Origin: Salinisphaera sp052044135
GTDB lineage: Bacteria > Pseudomonadota > Gammaproteobacteria > Nevskiales > Salinisphaeraceae
Direction: 5' to 3'
DNA: 64,000 nt
Assembly: GCF_052044135.1 (NCBI RefSeq)
Contig: NZ_JBQDYF010000002.1
Coordinates: 124,001 to 188,000 of the forward strand
Positions within the stretch are counted from its first letter, which is position 1; each line of letters starts with the position of its first letter. A program made the position numbers and the translations under genes. The notes under the pieces were generated by a model. It saw nothing but the letters and a program-made list of their open reading frames with translations. It was not told where the DNA came from and ran no database searches. Of the stretch, positions 14,934-21,891 are shown one piece after another.

Positions 14934-15803
14934 ATGAGCATTCTCGTCAATTCCGACACCAAGCTGATCGTCCAGGGCTTCACCGGCAGCCAGGGCACCT
15001 TCCACTCCAAACAGTGCATCGAGTACGGCACGAACATCGTGGGCGGCGTCACGCCCGGCCGCGGCGGCGAGACCCATCTCGATCTGCCGGTGTTCGACAC
15101 CTGCGCCGAGGCGGTTCGCGAAACCGGCGCCAACGCCACGATGATCTACGTGCCGGCGCCGTTTGCCGCCGATGCCATCCTCGAGGCCGAGGCCGCCGGC
15201 ATCAAGACCATTATCTGCATCACCGAGCATATCCCGGTGCTGGACATGCTGCGTGCCCGCGCCGTGCTGGATGATTCCGAATCCGTGCTGATCGGCCCCA
15301 ACTGTCCCGGCGTGATCACCCCGGGCGAGTGCAAGATCGGCATCATGCCGGCGCATATTCATCAGAAGGGCAAGATCGGCATCGTCTCCCGCTCCGGCAC
15401 GCTGACCTACGAGGCTGTCTTCCAGACCACCCACAACGGGCTCGGCCAGTCGACCTGTGTCGGCATCGGCGGCGATCCGATCCACGGCCTCGACTTCACC
15501 GACGTGCTCGAAATGTTCGAGAACGACCCGCAGACTGAAGGCGTGGTCATGGTCGGCGAAATCGGCGGCACTGCCGAGGAAGAGGCGGCCGAGTTCATCA
15601 AGCACCACATGAAAAAGCCGGTTGTGGCTTATATCGCGGGTGTGACCGCGCCCCCCGGCAAGCGCATGGGCCATGCGGGTGCAATCATCTCGGGCGGCAA
15701 GGGCACGGCCGACGACAAGTTCGCCGCACTCGAAGCCGCCGGTGTCGCCACCGTGCGCTCCACCGCCGAAATCGGCACCAAGATGGCCGAAGTACTGGGC
15801 TGA
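14934..15803 (+). CDS. sucD: Succinyl-CoA synthetase, alpha subunit
   Basis: A 289-residue subunit carrying the CoA-binding Rossmann domain (GFTGSQGTFHSKQ near residue 16) and the active-site histidine phosphorylated during catalysis, in GKRMGHAGAII at ~residue 246. The sequence is full length. It forms an operon with sucC and is followed by a strong rho-independent terminator. Confidence 0.98.
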   Translation: MSILVNSDTKLIVQGFTGSQGTFHSKQCIEYGTNIVGGVTPGRGGETHLDLPVFDTCAEAVRETGANATMIYVPAPFAADAILEAEAAGIKTIICITEHIPVLDMLRARAVLDDSESVLIGPNCPGVITPGECKIGIMPAHIHQKGKIGIVSRSGTLTYEAVFQTTHNGLGQSTCVGIGGDPIHGLDFTDVLEMFENDPQTEGVVMVGEIGGTAEEEAAEFIKHHMKKPVVAYIAGVTAPPGKRMGHAGAIISGGKGTADDKFAALEAAGVATVRSTAEIGTKMAEVLG

Positions 15804-15829
15804 TCGCCCGGGCGCTTCCGCCTCTATCG

Positions 15830-15863
15830 AGCCGGCATCGCATGCTGCGGTGCCGGCTTTTTT
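15830..15863 (+). terminator. Rho-independent terminator of sucCD
   Basis: Arms AGCCGGCATCGCA (15830-15842) and TGCGGTGCCGGCT (15846-15858) pair over 13 positions with one G-T wobble around a 3-nt loop, followed by a run of six T. Confidence 0.88.
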
Positions 15864-15903
15864 GTGCGTTCGATACAGCGCGGTGGCTTATCGAAAAGGT
15901 CAG

Positions 15904-16317
15904 TCCGCAAATGAACGCGAATGACGCCAATGGCGGCGAACTGGCTTAGAGACTCTATTGAATCGGGGCACCATCGGTATTCGAGCTCTGTTCTCCGGGA
16001 CTTGTCCGCAGATCAACGCAGATCAACGCAGATGCACGCAGATGGCGGTTGGTCGTTGGGCGCGCCGGATCGCTCAAGGGCGCCAAGTATGTCCTGCGCT
16101 CCGTTCATTGACGAAATCTTCGAATATATGAGTTCAGATCAGCTCAACTCTTTGGTTCGCGCCTCGAGTCGTCTACGCCACGAAAGCAAGACCGCATCTG
16201 CGTGCATCTGCGTTGATCTGCGGATAGTCTTTTTAAAGGAACAAAATCACCAGGCCCAACCGCGCCCCAGACCAGCCATTTCGAGAATTCCGGACCGCCA
16301 TTGGCGTCATTCGCGGA
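15904..16317. repeat. Diverged outer inverted repeat enclosing repeat copy 1
   Basis: The left arm (15904-15936) and right arm (16295-16317) share a perfect 20-nt inverted match, GCGAATGACGCCAATGGCGG on the left. Both ends begin TCCGC. The left arm holds 9-10-nt subunits beginning CGC and centred on AATG, like the GATCAACGCA units of the element between the arms. It looks like an older, diverged member of the same repeat class with a newer copy nested inside. No protein is recognisable in this stretch; frames crossing it are chance products. Confidence 0.6.
16005..16224. repeat. MITE-like palindromic repeat, copy 1
   Basis: A 220-bp element with terminal inverted repeats. The left end is TCCGCAGATC followed by three 10-bp units ending in ACGCA. 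The right end is the mirror image (ATCTGCGT units, ending GATCTGCGGA). The middle contains GCGCCGGATCG and GCCACGAAA blocks shared with copy 2. The strict 10-bp period is about one helical turn. No open reading frame with protein character is present. Confidence 0.8.
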
Positions 16318-16438
16318 CCAGATTTCTTCGACGACGATCTACAGGCCGACCGCACCCCACTCGCGGATTTGCGTCCATGTCGGATTATCCGACTTACACG
16401 ACTTTGCCGGGCTTCGTTCCGCCAAGAACACGAAACGG

Positions 16439-16645
16439 TCCGCAGATCGACGCAGATGCACGCAGATCGCGGTTGATCAGTGAGAGCGCCGGATCGGTCG
16501 CGGGCGCGATAGCCCTTGCAAGCTTCGGTCGTTGATGAATTTTCCACCTATCGGTTCCGGCCGGCTCGGTCGCCGATTAGCGTCTCGGATCATCCATGCC
16601 ACGAAAATTAAACCGCATCTGCGTTTATCTGCGTCGATCTGCGGA
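16439..16645. repeat. MITE-like palindromic repeat, copy 2
   Basis: A 207-bp second copy in the same orientation as copy 1, about 215 bp downstream. It begins TCCGCAGATCGACGCAGATG and ends GTCGATCTGCGGA. The left end has one 10-bp unit fewer than copy 1, indicating unit-number change. Shared internal blocks (GCGCCGGATCG, GGGCGC, GCCACGAAA, ACCGCATCTGCGT) confirm common origin. The remaining intergenic sequence up to 16838 shows no gene. Confidence 0.8.
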
Positions 16646-16838
16646 CAAATGTCTTAAAAAAACTAAGCGATCGACGGGTAACGCCCGACATGCTGTTGCA
16701 CCCACGGCATGCAGTGATCGGTAGAATATGCGGCCTGTTATTTCGGTACGGATCGGCGGGCCCGGTATTGTGCCGGGGCGACGCCGCGCCGGTGGGCCCC
16801 AGACCTGCGCGGTCCGATGCCCATACGGAGCTTTTTCC

Positions 16839-17285
16839 TTGGCGACCGTCTACGAATTATCCTGCGACTGCGGTGCGACCCGCCTCGTTGCGCGCGGCGC
16901 ACCGAGCCGCAGCACGTTCTGCCACTGTGAGAGCTGTCGCAAGCTCTACGGGGTGGAACTCCTGTCGGCCAGCGCCTGGCCCAATGAATCGGTCAAACGC
17001 ACGGTCTCGGACGATGCGACGCTGATCGGGCATCGGTTGGCCGGCCGGCGCATGTGGCGCTACCACTGCTCCCACTGCGGCCGATTGATGCACGGGCGCA
17101 ACCGGCGCGGGGAGATCGTAATCCCCAACGAACGCTTTCGCGACGCCGCCGGCGGGCGCCTGCCCGATGCGGTGAAACCGGTCGCGCACCTGTTCTACAA
17201 CCAGCGCGTGCTTGATATCGCGGACAATCTGCCCAAACATGCCGGCGACAGCGGGGATGCCGTCCCCGAACCCACCGAGGGATAG
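16839..17285 (+). CDS. GFA-family zinc protein (glutathione-dependent formaldehyde-activating enzyme/CENP-V fold)
   Basis: A 148-residue protein from a TTG at 16839, chosen because GGAG lies ~9 nt upstream and the product starts (M)ATVYELSCDCGATRLV, typical for the family. Zinc ligands appear as CDCG near residue 10, CHCESC at ~30-35 and CSHCG at ~78. Most GFA proteins have no proven substrate; the formaldehyde-glutathione role belongs to Gfa itself. It ends 10 nt before nadE, so the two may be cotranscribed. A paralogue occurs at 54372. Confidence 0.8.
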   Translation: MATVYELSCDCGATRLVARGAPSRSTFCHCESCRKLYGVELLSASAWPNESVKRTVSDDATLIGHRLAGRRMWRYHCSHCGRLMHGRNRRGEIVIPNERFRDAAGGRLPDAVKPVAHLFYNQRVLDIADNLPKHAGDSGDAVPEPTEG

Positions 17286-17295
17286 AGGACTGACA

Positions 17296-18912
17296 ATGAG
17301 CGATTCTTCGCTACGCGTGGCCATGGCCCAGCTCAATGTATGGGTCGGGGACATCGACGGCAATGCCCGCCAGATCATCGAGGCCGCCGAGACCGCGCGC
17401 GATCGCGACGGGGCGGATATCGTGGTCACGCCCGAGCTGGCGCTGCTCGGTTATCCGCCGGACGATCTGCTGCTGCGCCGCGGGCTGCCGGCGGCGATCG
17501 ACGCCGCGATCGAGCGGCTGACCCGTGAGCTTTCGGGCATTACCGTCGTGATCGGGTATCCCGAGTATGTGGACGGTGCGATTTACAACGCGGCGCTGGT
17601 GGTGCGTGACGGTGAACGCATCGGGAATTATCGCAAGCAGTGTCTGCCGAATTACGGCGTGTTCGATGATCGTCGTCACTACGAGCCCGGCGATGCCGCC
17701 TGTGTGTTTGACCTGGCCGGCCATCGGGTCGGCGTAACGATCTGCGAGGATCTCTGGGAAGAAGGCCCGACGGCGCAAGCCGCGGCAGCCGGCGCCGACA
17801 TTCTGGTCAATCTCAATGCCTCGCCATTTCATGTCGACAAACAGAGCGAGCGCGAGACGTTGCTGGCCCGGCGGGCGCAGGCCAACGGTCTGGCGATCTG
17901 TTATATCAACAGCGTCGGCGGCCAGGACGAACTGGTTTTCGACGGGCGCTCCTGCGCAGTTGATGCCCAAGGGCGGATCATCGCGCGCGCGCCGGCCTTC
18001 GAGGCCGGTGTGTTCGGCGTCGATTGGTCGCCGGTCAACGCCCGCGGCGAGATTGCCGAGCTGCCGAGCTCCGAAGCCTTGATCTACGATGCGCTGGTGC
18101 GTGCGACGCGCGATTATGTCGATCGCAACGGTTTTCCCGGCGCGTTGATCGGTTCCTCCGGCGGCATCGATTCGGCACTTGCGCTGGCCGTGGCCGCCGA
18201 TGCGCTGGGTGGCGATCGGGTCTGGGCCGTGTCGATGCCGTCGCGCTATACCGCCGACATCAGCAATGTGGATGCCGCCGACCAGGCCGAGCGCATGGGC
18301 GCCCGCTACGACGAAGTGCCGATCGAGCCGGGATTTGCCGCGCTGCTGGAAACGCTCGGCCCCATCTTCGGCGATCGGGCGGCCGACACCGCGGAGGAGA
18401 ATCTGCAGTCGCGCATCCGCGGCGCGTTGTTGATGTCGATGTCGAACAAGTTCGGGCATGTCGTGCTGGCCACCGGCAACAAGTCGGAGATGGCGGTCGG
18501 CTATGCCACGCTGTACGGCGACATGTGCGGCGGGTTCGCACCGCTCAAGGATGTCTACAAGACCTGGGTCTACCGGTTGGCGAAATTCCGCAACACCCGC
18601 GGCGAAGTCATCCCGGCGCGCGTGATCACGCGCCCGCCCTCGGCCGAGCTGCGCGACGATCAGGCCGATACCGACACGCTGCCGGAATACGATGTGCTCG
18701 ATCCGATCATCGAGGCCTATGTCGAGGACGGTGCCTCGATCGAGGATATCGTCGCGCGCGGCTTTGCCGAAGACGACGTGCGCCAGGCCGCGGGGTTGAT
18801 CCGGCGTAATGAATACAAGCGCCGCCAGGCGGCCCCCGGGCCGAAGGTGACCCATCGCGCCTTCGGCCGCGACCGCCGCTATCCGATTACCGCGGTCTAC
18901 GGCGACCTGTAG
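17296..18912 (+). CDS. nadE: Glutamine-dependent NAD+ synthetase
   Basis: A 538-residue enzyme that amidates nicotinate adenine dinucleotide to NAD+. The N-terminal nitrilase-type glutaminase domain shows the Glu (VVTPELALLGYPPDD), Lys (YRKQCLPNYGVFDD) and Cys (GVTICEDLWEEG) of the catalytic triad. The C-terminal synthetase has the ATP pyrophosphatase loop GSSGGIDSALAL and later TGNKSEMAVGYATLYGDM. The ATG at 17296 follows GAGGACTGACA. The gene ends at a bidirectional terminator. Confidence 0.97.
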   Translation: MSDSSLRVAMAQLNVWVGDIDGNARQIIEAAETARDRDGADIVVTPELALLGYPPDDLLLRRGLPAAIDAAIERLTRELSGITVVIGYPEYVDGAIYNAALVVRDGERIGNYRKQCLPNYGVFDDRRHYEPGDAACVFDLAGHRVGVTICEDLWEEGPTAQAAAAGADILVNLNASPFHVDKQSERETLLARRAQANGLAICYINSVGGQDELVFDGRSCAVDAQGRIIARAPAFEAGVFGVDWSPVNARGEIAELPSSEALIYDALVRATRDYVDRNGFPGALIGSSGGIDSALALAVAADALGGDRVWAVSMPSRYTADISNVDAADQAERMGARYDEVPIEPGFAALLETLGPIFGDRAADTAEENLQSRIRGALLMSMSNKFGHVVLATGNKSEMAVGYATLYGDMCGGFAPLKDVYKTWVYRLAKFRNTRGEVIPARVITRPPSAELRDDQADTDTLPEYDVLDPIIEAYVEDGASIEDIVARGFAEDDVRQAAGLIRRNEYKRRQAAPGPKVTHRAFGRDRRYPITAVYGDL

Positions 18913-18932
18913 ACGCGAGCGCCGATCAGGCC

Positions 18933-18971
18933 AAAAAAAGGCCGCGCGGGATAACCGGCGCGGCCTTTTTT
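18933..18971. terminator. Bidirectional rho-independent terminator between nadE and bamD
   Basis: The 8-bp arms GGCCGCGC (18940-18947) and GCGCGGCC (18958-18965) flank a 10-nt loop. Seven A precede and six T follow the stem, so it can stop both converging transcripts. Confidence 0.88.
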
Positions 18972-18990
18972 ACGTGCCGAGCTTAGCGTG

Positions 18991-19911
18991 TCAGCCGTTA
19001 GCGCTATCCTGCTTGCTGGAGGAGCCGTCGCCATTGGCCGATTTCTTGCCGACGGCCGGCGGGGCGCCCATGTCCGGCAGTTTGTAGTCCGGCTTGTCGC
19101 CGGCCTGCTGGCGATAGAATTCCTTGCGATGGAGCAGGTAGTTCGGATAAGAGACCTGCAGAACGGCGCGGGTGTCCTCTGCCAGATCGGGCAGGTTCAG
19201 CTTGGCGTAGGATTGCTCCAGGATCTCCAGTGCGCGCGGCACCGAGTCCGAACCCTGATAGTGCTTGACGATGCCCGCGGCGCGGCGGCTGGAGGCCACG
19301 TAGGCGCGGCGTTTGTAGTAGTACTCCGCGATATGCAGGTCGTGCGCTGCGACACGATTGCGGATATTGATCATGTGCAGCTGCGCATCCTTGGCGTAAT
19401 CGCTGTTCGGATAGTTCTTCAGCAGCAGGCTGAAATCGTTGAATGCCTGCTTGAGATACTGGACGTTGCGCTTGTCCGGATTCGAGCCCAGCAGGCCCGG
19501 ATTGTTGCGCGCATAGTTCGACAGCCCGCGCATGTAGTAGACGTAGTCGATGTGCGGATTGCGCGGATGCTGCTTGATAAAGCGATCGGCGGCGTCCACG
19601 GCCTGGTCGTAGTCATGCGCGTCGTAGTGCGCGGTGACCGTTTCCAGCTCCGATTGTGGCGCATATTTGGAAAACGGGAACCGGGCGCTCACCTCCGCGT
19701 ACAATGGCAGCGCCTGGCTGGGCTGCCCGTGCATGAGAAAATCACGCGCCGACTTGTAGAGCCGCTTCGCGTCCGCCGATTTGAGCTTGTGCCCCTGGCG
19801 GTCGGTCAGTGGTTTCTTGCTGTAACCGGTTTCGTCGATCCCCTTGTCGGAGGCGCAGCCGGCCATCACCAAGGTGACGATCACGCCCAGCGCGAGAACG
19901 ATTTTTCGCAT
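18991..19911 (-). CDS. bamD: Outer membrane assembly lipoprotein BamD
   Basis: A 306-residue lipoprotein of the BAM complex that inserts beta-barrel proteins in the outer membrane. A signal peptide with lipobox VMAGC puts the lipidated cysteine at residue 19. TPR-like helical repeats follow (ARDFLMHGQPSQALPLYAEV, then DYVYYMRGLSNY). The C-terminal ~60 residues form a polar tail ending in a Ser/Lys/Asp-rich stretch. Divergent from rluD, the arrangement seen in E. coli and Pseudomonas. Confidence 0.95.
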   Translation of the reverse strand: MRKIVLALGVIVTLVMAGCASDKGIDETGYSKKPLTDRQGHKLKSADAKRLYKSARDFLMHGQPSQALPLYAEVSARFPFSKYAPQSELETVTAHYDAHDYDQAVDAADRFIKQHPRNPHIDYVYYMRGLSNYARNNPGLLGSNPDKRNVQYLKQAFNDFSLLLKNYPNSDYAKDAQLHMINIRNRVAAHDLHIAEYYYKRRAYVASSRRAAGIVKHYQGSDSVPRALEILEQSYAKLNLPDLAEDTRAVLQVSYPNYLLHRKEFYRQQAGDKPDYKLPDMGAPPAVGKKSANGDGSSSKQDSANG

Positions 19912-19944
19912 GCGAGCCCCGAAGCGCGTGACAACCGCGCGTTT

Positions 19945-19974
19945 TTGATATGCAAAACAAGGCCGAAGTATACC
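19945..19974 (+). promoter_or_regulatory. Probable sigma-70 promoter for rluD-pgeF
   Basis: TTGATA (19945-19950; five of six consensus) and TATACC (19969-19974; four of six) are 18 nt apart in an AT-rich patch between divergent bamD and rluD, predicting a ~60-nt leader. Confidence 0.5.
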
Positions 19975-20041
19975 TATGAACCCGCGAATGAGTCATACGA
20001 ATGCGAACCGCGGCCCCGCGCCGGCTGCCGCTTGAGCCGGC

Positions 20042-21031
20042 ATGACGGGGCTGACCATGAATAACCACGCTGCCGATGCGCGCATCGAGCTGACCATTCC
20101 CGCCGAATATGCCGGCACGCGTCTGGACAAGACGCTCGCCGAGCTGTTGCCCGACTATTCGCGTTCGCGGCTCAAGCAGTGGCTGACCGGTGGTGACCTG
20201 ACGGTCGACGGCGCCTCGCCGGCGCCCAAGACCGCGGTGGCCGGCGGCGAGATCGTGCGCCTCGCCGTGCCGGACGAGCCGCACGACGCCGAGGTGGCGC
20301 CGGAGCGCATCGCGCTCGACATCATCCACGAGGACGACGCGATCCTGGTGCTCAACAAGCCGGCCGGGCTGGTCATGCATCCGGGCGCCGGCAATCGCGA
20401 CGGCACGCTGCAGAACGCCCTGGTGGCCCACGACGCGTCGTTGGCGGCGCTGCCGCGCGCCGGCATCGTGCACCGGCTGGATAAGGACACCTCCGGCATC
20501 CTCGTGGTGGCCAAGACCTTTGCCGCGCACAAGCAGTTGGTCGACGATCTGGCCGAGCGCACGGTCAAGCGCGAGTACGAAGCCGTGGCGGTGGGCGTGA
20601 TGACGGCCGGCGGACATGTCGATGCGCCCATCGACCGCCACCCGGTGGATCGCAAGAAGATGGCCGTGCGCGAGGCCGGACGGGAGGCGGTGACCCACTA
20701 CCGTGTGATCACGCGCTATCGCGCCCATACCCATATTCGCTGCCAGCTCGAGACCGGGCGCACGCACCAGATCCGCGTGCATCTGGCGTACGCTCGTTAT
20801 CCGCTGCTGGGCGATCCGGTTTATGGCCGCCGGCTCAGCGTGCCCCGGGGGTCCAGCGACGGGTTTGCCGAGGCGCTGCGCGGGTTTCGCCGTCAGGCCC
20901 TGCATGCGGCGACCCTGGGCCTGACCCACCCGGCAACCGGCGAGGCCATGCAATGGAGCGCGCCGCGGCCGGCCGATTTCGAGCGTCTGCTCGCCGCCCT
21001 GGCCGCGGACGCGGCGGAGCACGGCCAGTGA
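20042..21031 (+). CDS. rluD: 23S rRNA pseudouridine synthase RluD
   Basis: A 329-residue RluA-family enzyme modifying uridines of 23S rRNA helix 69. An N-terminal S4 RNA-binding domain (GTRLDKTLAELLPDYSRSRLKQWL) precedes the catalytic domain with the Asp-containing motif HRLDKDTSGILVVAK and LETGRTHQIRVHL. A second ATG at 20057 is equally plausible as start (MNNHAADARIEL). It overlaps pgeF by 4 nt (GTGA) and faces bamD, as in many Gammaproteobacteria. Confidence 0.93.
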   Translation: MTGLTMNNHAADARIELTIPAEYAGTRLDKTLAELLPDYSRSRLKQWLTGGDLTVDGASPAPKTAVAGGEIVRLAVPDEPHDAEVAPERIALDIIHEDDAILVLNKPAGLVMHPGAGNRDGTLQNALVAHDASLAALPRAGIVHRLDKDTSGILVVAKTFAAHKQLVDDLAERTVKREYEAVAVGVMTAGGHVDAPIDRHPVDRKKMAVREAGREAVTHYRVITRYRAHTHIRCQLETGRTHQIRVHLAYARYPLLGDPVYGRRLSVPRGSSDGFAEALRGFRRQALHAATLGLTHPATGEAMQWSAPRPADFERLLAALAADAAEHGQ

Positions 21032-21771
21032 ACCCGATGCGCGATTTCCTGGCTGCGGACTGGCCCGCCCCCGGTCATATTCGTGCCGGAACCACCTTGC
21101 GCACCGGCGGGGCGAGCGCCGCACCGTTCGCCAGCCTCAACCTCGGCGCGCATACCGACGATGCGGCGCGCGCCGTGAACGACAATCGCGCGCGCCTGGC
21201 CACCGCACTTGCACTGCCGGCCGAGCCGTCCTGGCTGGCACAGGTCCATGGCACCACGGTGGCCGATCTGGATGCCGGTCATGCCGGCCCGGCGGACGCC
21301 GCCGTGACCTCCCGCGCCAACCGCGTGCCGGCCGTGCTCACCGCCGACTGTCTGCCGGTGGTGCTATGTGATACGCGCGGCACGTGTTGGGCCGCCGCGC
21401 ATGCGGGATGGCGCGGGTTGGCGGCCGGCGTGCTGGAAGCCACCGTTGCCGCGATGGCGGCAGAGCCGGGCGATCTGCTGGCCTGGATGGGCCCGGCGAT
21501 CGGCCCGGAAAACTTCGAGGTCGGCGCCGATGTGCGCCAGGCTTTCGTCTGTCGGCATGCCGAATCCGCGCGCATGTTTGCGCCAAAGGCGAAAGCGGGT
21601 AAATATCTAGCTGATATTTACGGGCTGGCCCGGTTGCGGCTTGCATGCGCGGGCGTCACACGCGTGTTCGGGGGCGGGCTGTGCACGGTGGCGGCGCCGG
21701 AGCGTTTCTATTCCTACCGACGCGACGGCGCAACCGGTCGGATGGCGACGCTGATCTGGTCGGCCCGCTGA
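21028..21771 (+). CDS. pgeF: YfiH/PgeF-family protein (peptidoglycan editing factor; multicopper-like purine nucleoside-active fold)
   Basis: A 247-residue protein starting at GTG 21028, coupled to rluD through GTGA; an ATG at 21037 is an alternative. The conserved metal and active-site motifs are visible: VHGTTV, TADCLPVVL (Cys), and HAGWRGLAAGV (His), with GPAIGPENFEVG. In E. coli PgeF removes muropeptides with wrong first residues, while other members act on purine nucleosides. It converges with uvrA. Confidence 0.9.
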   Translation: MNPMRDFLAADWPAPGHIRAGTTLRTGGASAAPFASLNLGAHTDDAARAVNDNRARLATALALPAEPSWLAQVHGTTVADLDAGHAGPADAAVTSRANRVPAVLTADCLPVVLCDTRGTCWAAAHAGWRGLAAGVLEATVAAMAAEPGDLLAWMGPAIGPENFEVGADVRQAFVCRHAESARMFAPKAKAGKYLADIYGLARLRLACAGVTRVFGGGLCTVAAPERFYSYRRDGATGRMATLIWSAR

Positions 21772-21891
21772 TATCGGGCGGGGCCGCATGCACCAGACCC
21801 ATATCGGGTGAAGCTGCAGTTTTCCGCCGCGAGTCGGCCCGACGCGATTCCGCCGCCGGCGCCTGCGGCCGGCAGCGGATGACGGCCCGCG

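Noticed and set aside
15921..16535. Open frame across the intergenic repeat block
   Set aside because: It is made almost entirely of repeat units (CGCAGAT periods) and inverted copies, with no protein-like conservation.
16005..16645. CRISPR array from the regular 10-bp repeats
   Set aside because: Units are only 10 bp with no unique spacers and occur in opposite orientations at the two ends; no cas genes are nearby.
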